Shown here piece by piece: positions 17,945-23,815 of a stretch of 64,000 nucleotides of DNA. The stretch spans positions 2,046,001-2,110,000 of the forward strand of contig CBDCQL010000002.1 in the NCBI GenBank assembly GCA_965220615.1. Direction: 5' to 3'. Below the pieces are notes generated by a model. That model was not told the DNA's origin. It searched no databases and saw nothing but the letters and a program-made list of their open reading frames with translations. Position numbers and translations under genes: made by a program. The stretch's first letter is position 1, and the number at the start of each line of letters is the position of its first letter. This DNA is from JAGWBD01 sp965220615. Its GTDB lineage: Bacteria > Chloroflexota > Anaerolineae > Aggregatilineales > Phototrophicaceae.

Positions 17945-18489
17945 CCCTGATCCTCCCGCGCCAGCGCCTGCTGTCGCAGCCGCAGCACTCTTGCGACCAC
18001 GCCGTTGATCTCCAGATCGCTGGTATCCAGTTCAAGAGTACCCTCGCGTCCGCGCAAACCCCACTCCCGTTGCAACTGGCCCAGCACCAACGCCCGTTCA
18101 TCCGGGTCATGATACCGCGCCCCCAGCGCCTGGTGCAGACTGTGCAGCACGGCGTCGATGCTGGCCACCAGACAGATGACCAGGCCCGTCTCCCGGAAGC
18201 GTTGCAACCAGTCGCCCTGCGCCAGACGATAGCCGCTGACGCGAATCACGGCTTCGCGTTGCAGCAGGGCCTCTTCCATGACCTCGTCTTCCAGGGTTTT
18301 CAGCCGCGCCTCGCCGAAACGCGTGCGGATTTCGTCGCTGGTGAGATCGTTGCGCTCTCCAACGCGCGTGTCGATATCGATGTAGGGCCTGCCCAACGCT
18401 TCGGCGACCCGCCGTCCGATTGTCGCCTGTTGCGGGCCGATGTAGCCGCTCAGCACCAGGTTGCGGCCGCGTGCCGCGACGGGGTCCAT
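17941..18489 (-). CDS. Shikimate-kinase-like protein with degenerate P-loop
   Basis: The 182-aa protein aligns by eye with shikimate kinases: NLVLSGYIG at residues 10-18, then IGRRVAEALGRPYIDID, TSDEI, GEARLKTLEDE and an AVIRVSG stretch. The Walker A positions are changed. The expected GAGKST is GPQQAT, so the lysine is Gln21 and the serine is Ala22. The shikimate-binding GGG motif also reads SGY, and the FR pair reads LK. It is therefore unlikely to be an ordinary shikimate kinase. It may bind a ligand or partner without phosphotransfer. It is coupled to the nitrilase gene downstream and touches the HAD gene upstream. Confidence 0.65.
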   Translation of the reverse strand: MDPVAARGRNLVLSGYIGPQQATIGRRVAEALGRPYIDIDTRVGERNDLTSDEIRTRFGEARLKTLEDEVMEEALLQREAVIRVSGYRLAQGDWLQRFRETGLVICLVASIDAVLHSLHQALGARYHDPDERALVLGQLQREWGLRGREGTLELDTSDLEINGVVARVLRLRQQALAREDQG

Positions 18490-19268
18490 CAGCGCCAGCC
18501 CGGGAACCAGTCGTCCAGAACCGCCGGCAACTCCTCCAGCGAATCCAGCCTGTGGTCTGGCTCGATCAGCCTCGCAAGTTCGGCCGTGTCATTGCGGCCG
18601 CGGCGCAACACGGCGCGCATGCCCGCATTTTGCGCCCCCGAGATGTCGGCCACCGGGTTGTCGCCCACGAATACGGCCTCATGAGGCGCAACGCCCAGAC
18701 GCTCCAGCGCCGCCCGGAATATCTGTGGATGCGGCTTCAGCCGCCCCACGTCTGCGGCGGACAGGCGGCAGTGCGGGATGAGAGGCAGCAGACCGAAGGC
18801 TTCCAGTTCAAGGTCGCGCAGCCACATCGGATGCGAGGAATTGGTGACCAGGCCAGTCTTGACGCCACGGTCGAGCAGCGTTCGCAGGGCGCCTGGCGCG
18901 TCCGGGAAGCAGGTTACGCCTGGCACCGCCGACCAGGGAAAGGCCTGCAACAGGGTCTGCCGGTCCGGCCGGTCGCCGTCCATGCCCGTCGCCACCAGCG
19001 TGGATTCGAGGATCTCTCCCAAATGCGGCGGACGCAGGTCAAAGAGGTCCTCTTCCCAACCCTGCGTCATGCGCGCGGTGTATTCGCTGACCACATCTTC
19101 AAGCGGAGGAGGAGACAGACCCGCCCGCTCAAGGGTCTGCAGCATACCCTGCAGCACTTCGCGGATGAACAGCGCCCGCCTCTTCTCGTCCCTGCTCTGG
19201 CCCCAGTCGATCAGTGTGCCATCGAGGTCGAACAGGACGGCCCTGAGTGATGCGGACCTTTCGCGCAT
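18489..19268 (-). CDS. HAD superfamily hydrolase (tandem copy 1)
   Basis: This 259-aa HAD-fold phosphatase-like protein has the nucleophile motif DLDGTLIDW near residue 14, a helical cap, motif II in LVTNSSHP, Lys in RLKPHP and motif IV in VFVGDNPVADI. The cap and C-terminus (VLDDWFPGWR) are shared with the neighbour at 19268-20095, showing a tandem duplication. The substrate is unknown; small phosphorylated metabolites are usual for the family. Its ATG overlaps the stop of the other copy by one base (TGATG), so the two are translationally coupled. Confidence 0.85.
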   Translation of the reverse strand: MRERSASLRAVLFDLDGTLIDWGQSRDEKRRALFIREVLQGMLQTLERAGLSPPPLEDVVSEYTARMTQGWEEDLFDLRPPHLGEILESTLVATGMDGDRPDRQTLLQAFPWSAVPGVTCFPDAPGALRTLLDRGVKTGLVTNSSHPMWLRDLELEAFGLLPLIPHCRLSAADVGRLKPHPQIFRAALERLGVAPHEAVFVGDNPVADISGAQNAGMRAVLRRGRNDTAELARLIEPDHRLDSLEELPAVLDDWFPGWR

Positions 19269-20095
19269 CAGCGCCAGCCCGGATACCAGTCATCCAGTAT
19301 GGCGGGCAACTCCGCCAGCGACTGAATGCGGCTGTCCGGCTCAATCAACCCCGCCAGCATGGCTGTGTCCTGACGGCCGCTGCGCAATACGCCCTTCATG
19401 CCCACGTTCTGCGCCCCGGCGATATCCGCCACAGGGTTGTCGCCCACGAAAACGGTCTCTTGCGGCCCGGCCTCCAGTAGTTCCAACGCCCTGCGGAAAA
19501 TGCGCGGATGCGGTTTCAGCCAGCCCACGTCGGCGGCGGACAGGCGACAATCTGGCATGAAGTCCAGCAGGCCGCAGGCTTCCAGTTCAAGGTCGCGCAA
19601 GCGCATCGGCTGGTGGGCGTTGGTCACCAGGCCGAGGCGAATGCCGCGCTCGCGCAGCAACTGCAGCACCGGCGGCGCGTCCGGAAAGCACACCACGCCC
19701 GGGTACATCCCCCAGGGCACGGCCTGCAACAGCGCATCCCGCTGCAGCAGGGAGTCCGGCACGCCCGCCGCCTCCAGAGTCTCCACCAGAATGTCGCCGA
19801 GGTGCGGCGCCCGCAAATTGCCGCGACCGACGGCCCAGGCGCGCTCGGTACGCCGGATGTAGTCCTGCTCCAGTTCATCCAGGTCCGGTTCCTGCCAGCC
19901 ATCGTGGGGCAGGTTGTGCAGCAGCGATTCGAGTTGCCGGTGGTTCAGGTCCAGAAAGGGAGGCTGCCGACCGTTGGCGGGCAAAGAGGCCAGCACGGCC
20001 TCGATGTGTTCGCGATTGCGAGCGTTGTAGTTGCCGCCCCAGCCGCTCCAGTCAATCAGGGTGTCGTCAAGGTCGAAAAGGACGGCCCGCAGCAT
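19268..20095 (-). CDS. HAD superfamily hydrolase (tandem copy 2)
   Basis: This is the second HAD-fold phosphatase of the tandem pair, 275 aa. The nucleophile motif here is DLDDTLIDW, with Asp in place of Gly after the second aspartate, a common variant. LVTNAHQP, WLKPHPRIF and VFVGDNPVADIAG provide the remaining catalytic motifs. The C-terminus PAILDDWYPGWR matches the paralog closely. ATG 20095 is preferred to an upstream in-frame ATG because it sits just before the family start and one base after the neighbouring stop. Its function is unknown. The two copies differ most in the cap, suggesting different substrates. Confidence 0.85.
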   Translation of the reverse strand: MLRAVLFDLDDTLIDWSGWGGNYNARNREHIEAVLASLPANGRQPPFLDLNHRQLESLLHNLPHDGWQEPDLDELEQDYIRRTERAWAVGRGNLRAPHLGDILVETLEAAGVPDSLLQRDALLQAVPWGMYPGVVCFPDAPPVLQLLRERGIRLGLVTNAHQPMRLRDLELEACGLLDFMPDCRLSAADVGWLKPHPRIFRRALELLEAGPQETVFVGDNPVADIAGAQNVGMKGVLRSGRQDTAMLAGLIEPDSRIQSLAELPAILDDWYPGWR

Positions 20096-20096
20096 G

Positions 20097-21059
20097 TCAG
20101 CCACGGGCGGCTGCCGCGCGCCAGGTGAGCAGCGTCTGCTCCAGTCCGCTTTCGTGTCCGGCGAACTGCGGCGACCAGCCAAGCGCCGCGCGTATCGCGT
20201 CGCAGTTCACGGCGAAGGGCGCGGTCGGGTGGCCGCCGGCCCTGCCGCGAAACGGCAGACGCCGCAGCAACGCGCCCGGGCGACCCGACTTTGGCAGGGT
20301 CTGGCCCATCCGACCCACGAAGTGCTCGAGAAAATCGCGGCGGGTCGCGGGCTGGTCGTCCGCGACGTTGAAAATCTGCCCCGTCGGACGCTGTTCCGCG
20401 CTCAACACGGCCGCCTGCGCCAGGTCCTCGTAATGCAGCCAGCTGGCGAGGCCTTCCCCGATGCCGGAAGGCAGGCCGGCGCCCTTCAGCAGGGACGTGC
20501 GCAAGGCCGCCAGGCTCTCGCTCTCCGGCCCGTACAGCAACCCCGCCCGCAAAATGCAGGCCGGGACGCCCGACTCCAGCAGCTTGCGTTCCGCAGCGAG
20601 GGCCGCCTCATGCAGCGCGCCGCCGCCGGTCGTTTCCTGCGCCTCGCCGACGGTTTCTCCCTGCGTGTCGCCATACAGCGAGGCGTAACTGTAGTGGACG
20701 ACGTACAGGTCCTCCACTTGCGCCGCTGCGGCCAGCAGCGTATCCGTGCCGGCCTGTAGACTGGCTATCGCCGCCGCCAACTGACCGGAATCGGGCAGCA
20801 GACAGTTGGCGGCCATGGGCGCGGCATGGACGATCACCCTTGCGCCTGTCATCCGCAGTGCGCCGGCGAGGTCGACTGAGTTGTGCTCGTCAATGTAGAC
20901 CGGCAGACCGCCGACGGCGCGCAAGCGCTGCGCCTCGGCCAGGGTGGCGGCGTTGCCGGCCAGGACGTGGTCGTTCGCGACAAATCCGCGCATGGTCGCC
21001 AGACCCGGCGCCGTGGTCGCGCCAGTGATGTAGACTTTCAACCTGTCTTCCGCGTCCAT
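20097..21059 (-). CDS. NAD-dependent epimerase/dehydratase-like SDR protein
   Basis: This 320-aa extended SDR protein has an N-terminal Rossmann fold with an altered glycine motif (VYITGATTAPGLATM), VIHAAPMAAN, a YSYASLYG catalytic-region stretch, an LRAGLLYGP segment and a C-terminal substrate domain (NVADDQPATRRDFLEH). The usual YxxxK tyrosine-lysine pair is not clear: the position after the LYG segment reads LHEAALAAERKL. Catalysis may therefore be atypical. ATG 21059 is preceded on the minus strand by AGAGGG, a good ribosome site. It is probably the first gene of the minus-strand run that ends with the nitrilase. Confidence 0.75.
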   Translation of the reverse strand: MDAEDRLKVYITGATTAPGLATMRGFVANDHVLAGNAATLAEAQRLRAVGGLPVYIDEHNSVDLAGALRMTGARVIVHAAPMAANCLLPDSGQLAAAIASLQAGTDTLLAAAAQVEDLYVVHYSYASLYGDTQGETVGEAQETTGGGALHEAALAAERKLLESGVPACILRAGLLYGPESESLAALRTSLLKGAGLPSGIGEGLASWLHYEDLAQAAVLSAEQRPTGQIFNVADDQPATRRDFLEHFVGRMGQTLPKSGRPGALLRRLPFRGRAGGHPTAPFAVNCDAIRAALGWSPQFAGHESGLEQTLLTWRAAAARG

Positions 21060-21229
21060 TGGCCCTCTTGCAATTGACTTGACCCAGGTGGCATTATGCC
21101 AGCAAGGGACCTGACACAACAGGGACAGTTGCGTAAGAAAAGGTGTCGCCGCCGCGAGAACCCGACCCGATAGCCGGTCAACGACGTGGCGGCGGCCCGG
21201 ACTGGCCGCACAAGAGACGGGAGAGGAAC

Positions 21230-22357
21230 ATGAAAGGATTCATGCCATTTCTGCTGTTCGTCCTGCTGCTCACCCTTGCCGGCAACGCCCTCGCTCACGG
21301 CGAGGAGGAGGAAGCGGCAATCGGGGACACCCATATTTCCGCCTTCACAGCGACGCCATTCGCCGAACAGGCCGGCCTGGGCGACGTCAAGGGTTTCGCC
21401 TTCTTCGACAGCAACAACGCCAGACTCTTCATCAACCTGGTCCCCAACGGCGCCAGCCTGCCGGAGGGCACGGTGCTGGAAGGCTGGGTCGTCGACGTCG
21501 GCCGATTTGCCGGCTCCGGCCATAACGCCAGCGTGGCCGACCAGACGTACGGGCCGCCCTTTGGCGACCTGGCCATGGACGTGCTCGTCAGCGCCGCGCC
21601 CTACGCGCTCAGCACGGGCGTGATTCAGCTGGATACCGAGGGCAACTGGAGCCTTGATTTCCACATACCCAACTACAACTTCAGCCCCTATGACGTCGTC
21701 GTCGTCACGGCTGAGTCTGACGGCAATTCCGGCGACTGGGACCCGCGGCCGGGCGCGCCTTTCTTCACCGCCGGTATGCGCGACGACAACGCCGAACTGG
21801 CCGTGGTCCCCATGGAGGTCTTCGGGATGGTCGGGCCGGCGGATACCGGCATGGTGGACCCGGACCACGAGCACTTTGAGGTCGAACTGGCCCCCACCGC
21901 TTTGGCGGCCAACGCCGGCCTTGAACTGGCCAGCGGCGCCGCCATCTTCCACGGCGACCACGCAGCTATCGACTTCTTCATCGATCTTAACGGTAGCGCC
22001 GGACCGGAAGGTTGCCTCGTGCTGGAAGGCTGGGTCGTGGACGCCGGCCTCTTCGGCGGCCCGGGCGTATCGAACTCCAGCGCGTCCGACGAGGCGCACG
22101 GACCGCCCTTCGGCGATATCGAGATGATCGGCCTGAACGCCGCGGTTGAGGCCGCGCCCTACGCGCTCAGCACAGGGGTCGCCGCCCCCCTGGGCGACGG
22201 CATGCTGGGCGCCGGCTACGAGATTCCCGGTTACAACTTCGATCCCTTCGACGCCTTCGTCGTCACGCTGGAGAGCGACTGCACCGACCGCGGTTTCGAT
22301 CCGCGGCCCGGCACGCCGGTGCTGATCGGCATGCTGCCGCAGCAGGGAAGCATGTAA
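21230..22357 (+). CDS. Secreted protein with two internal repeats, function unknown
   Basis: I do not recognise the family. The 375-aa product begins with a clear signal peptide (residues 1-22, ending ALA before HGEEEE), and ATG 21230 is fixed by GAGAGGA at 21221-21227. The mature protein is two copies of a module of about 150 residues (roughly 36-183 and 214-367). Each contains, in order, LEGWVVD, GPPFGD, AAPYALSTG, a PNYNF or PGYNF turn and DPRPG. It is acidic and beta-rich in appearance. The second copy has a Cys pair (262 and 351) absent from the first. No anchor is visible, so it is probably released or exported. Confidence 0.75.
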   Translation: MKGFMPFLLFVLLLTLAGNALAHGEEEEAAIGDTHISAFTATPFAEQAGLGDVKGFAFFDSNNARLFINLVPNGASLPEGTVLEGWVVDVGRFAGSGHNASVADQTYGPPFGDLAMDVLVSAAPYALSTGVIQLDTEGNWSLDFHIPNYNFSPYDVVVVTAESDGNSGDWDPRPGAPFFTAGMRDDNAELAVVPMEVFGMVGPADTGMVDPDHEHFEVELAPTALAANAGLELASGAAIFHGDHAAIDFFIDLNGSAGPEGCLVLEGWVVDAGLFGGPGVSNSSASDEAHGPPFGDIEMIGLNAAVEAAPYALSTGVAAPLGDGMLGAGYEIPGYNFDPFDAFVVTLESDCTDRGFDPRPGTPVLIGMLPQQGSM

Positions 22358-22372
22358 GCTCTGTCAGTCACA

Positions 22373-23611
22373 TCAGGCCTTGCGCTCCAGCAGGGCGGCA
22401 GTGTGAATGCGCCAGGTCAGCGGCTCCAGATCCACGGGCTGCACCTGGCGCAGCTGCCAGCCCCTGGCGCGCAATCGCCTGGCGTCGCGCGCCAGGTTGG
22501 CCGCATCGCCACTGACGTACACCAGACGCGCGGCGCCGCATTGCGACAATGCGTCGACCGCTTCCGCAGTCAGCCCATCCCGCGGTGGATCGACCAGGGC
22601 GGCGTTGACCGGCGTTTCCAGTTCCGGCAGCACCTCCTCCACGCGGCCCTCTATCAGGTCGATGTTGTCGAAGGCGTCCAGGTTACTTTCGGCGTCGGTG
22701 ACCGCGGGCGGAAAACGCTCCACCAGCGTCACCAGCCCGGCCTCTTCGGCCAGAAATGCGCTGAAGAAGCCGACGCCGGCGTAGAGATCGAGGACATGGT
22801 CAGCGGCTGTTGGGGCCAGCCATTCCTGCACCAGAGTCGTCAGCCGCGGCAGCAAGGCATCGTGGGCGCGGAAGCTGCTGCCGGCGGTGACGCGAAAACG
22901 CCGTCCGGCAACCTCCCGCACCAGGTGCGAGGCGCCGATCAGATTGACCGGCTCGCCGCCCTTCAACAGCATGTTGACGCTGGCCGGCAGGTCGCTCAGG
23001 AGTTCCGGCGCCCGGTCGTCACGCATCGTCAGCAGCAACATCAGCGCCCCGTCGCTGCCGCGCAGCAGTTGCAGTTCGCGCAGTCCGTCGATTTCCAGCT
23101 TCAGCGTCGGCAAGAGCTCCAGCAGGTCCGGGTGGGCGACGTGGCACTCCTCCGGCCACACGACCTGACCCGCCCGCTCCGACGGAAGACCGGGCTGACC
23201 GGCGCGGTTCACGCGCAGCGTCAGTTGCCAGCGGTAACCCTGCGTGGCCGGCGCGGGGACCGTCGGCAGCACGTCGACGTCGTCAAGGCCGCCGATGCGC
23301 GCCAACTGGTCGGCCAGCACGTCCTGCTTCAGCAGAAGCTGGGCGGCATAATCGATGTGTTGCCACTGACACTGCCCGCAGCGGCCGGGGCCGAAGTGCG
23401 GGCATTGCGGCCAGACGCGGTCGACAGAAGCTTTCAGAAGGCGCAGACCCTCGGCGAAGGCGACGCGCCCGCTGCGGCCGGTCTGGCGCGCCTCGATGCG
23501 CTCACCAGGGATGGTATAAGGCACGAAGACCACCCGCCCCTGATGGCGACCCATGGCGCGGCCGCCATGGGCCATCGTCGTCAGATCCAGTTCGAAAACG
23601 TCGTCGGCCAT
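22373..23611 (-). CDS. RlmD/TrmA-like RNA methyltransferase homolog lacking catalytic residues
   Basis: The 412-aa protein has the layout of class I RNA m5U methyltransferases: a TRAM-like N-terminus, a [4Fe-4S] site (Cys70, Cys78, Cys81, Cys156) and a SAM-binding domain with VLDLYAGVGFF near residue 273 and DPPRDGL at 341. The catalytic cysteine, expected in YVSCxP, is Gly368 (YVSGDA). The C-terminal glutamate of the HxE motif is His403. Ordinary C5-uracil methylation is therefore doubtful. A much longer open frame continues upstream across leuS on the opposite strand. ATG 23611, with GGGAAGAG before it, is the credible start. Confidence 0.8.
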   Translation of the reverse strand: MADDVFELDLTTMAHGGRAMGRHQGRVVFVPYTIPGERIEARQTGRSGRVAFAEGLRLLKASVDRVWPQCPHFGPGRCGQCQWQHIDYAAQLLLKQDVLADQLARIGGLDDVDVLPTVPAPATQGYRWQLTLRVNRAGQPGLPSERAGQVVWPEECHVAHPDLLELLPTLKLEIDGLRELQLLRGSDGALMLLLTMRDDRAPELLSDLPASVNMLLKGGEPVNLIGASHLVREVAGRRFRVTAGSSFRAHDALLPRLTTLVQEWLAPTAADHVLDLYAGVGFFSAFLAEEAGLVTLVERFPPAVTDAESNLDAFDNIDLIEGRVEEVLPELETPVNAALVDPPRDGLTAEAVDALSQCGAARLVYVSGDAANLARDARRLRARGWQLRQVQPVDLEPLTWRIHTAALLERKA

Positions 23612-23636
23612 GGTCTCTTCCCTTTGCACTGGCGCC

Positions 23637-23642
23637 AGTATA
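23637..23642 (-). promoter_or_regulatory. Candidate -10 element for the RlmD-like gene
   Basis: TATACT on the minus strand would give a leader of about 18 bases before ATG 23611. No good -35 is seen. It lies back to back with the leuS promoter. Confidence 0.4.
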
Positions 23643-23657
23643 CAGGCTGCGCGCGTC

Positions 23658-23685
23658 TTGACCGTCGGCCGCCATCTGCTATACT
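23658..23685 (+). promoter_or_regulatory. Candidate promoter of leuS
   Basis: TTGACC (23658-23663), a 16-base spacer and TATACT (23680-23685) match the housekeeping promoter well. Transcription would start near 23692, leaving a leader of about 125 bases. Confidence 0.6.
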
Positions 23686-23691
23686 GACGCC

Positions 23692-23815
23692 CGTCCTTAA
23701 TCGAGGGAAGCGCATGGACCGCTGGTCGCACGTCATACAGGGCAGCCCAGAGGTGGCCCGCTCTTCCCTTGCCACGGGTCGCCCGACCCGCTAGCCCCGC
23801 ACACAGGAAAACACC
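23692..23815 (+). promoter_or_regulatory. Structured leuS leader with possible 26-codon leader ORF
   Basis: The leader holds a small ORF (ATG 23714 to TAG 23794) behind a ribosome site GAGGGA. That ribosome site can pair over a distance with CTTCCCTT (23763-23770). GTGGC (23753-23757) can pair with GCCAC (23771-23775), and CGGGTC/GACCCG (23775-23790) forms a 6-bp hairpin that competes for C23775. The leader ORF has only one Leu codon, so classical Leu attenuation is not supported, and no convincing T-box core is present. Whether it regulates leuS is unknown. Confidence 0.35.

Noticed and set aside
23692..23815. T-box riboswitch ahead of leuS
   Set aside because: There is an AGGTGG-like stretch, but the conserved T-box core and a specifier loop could not be found.
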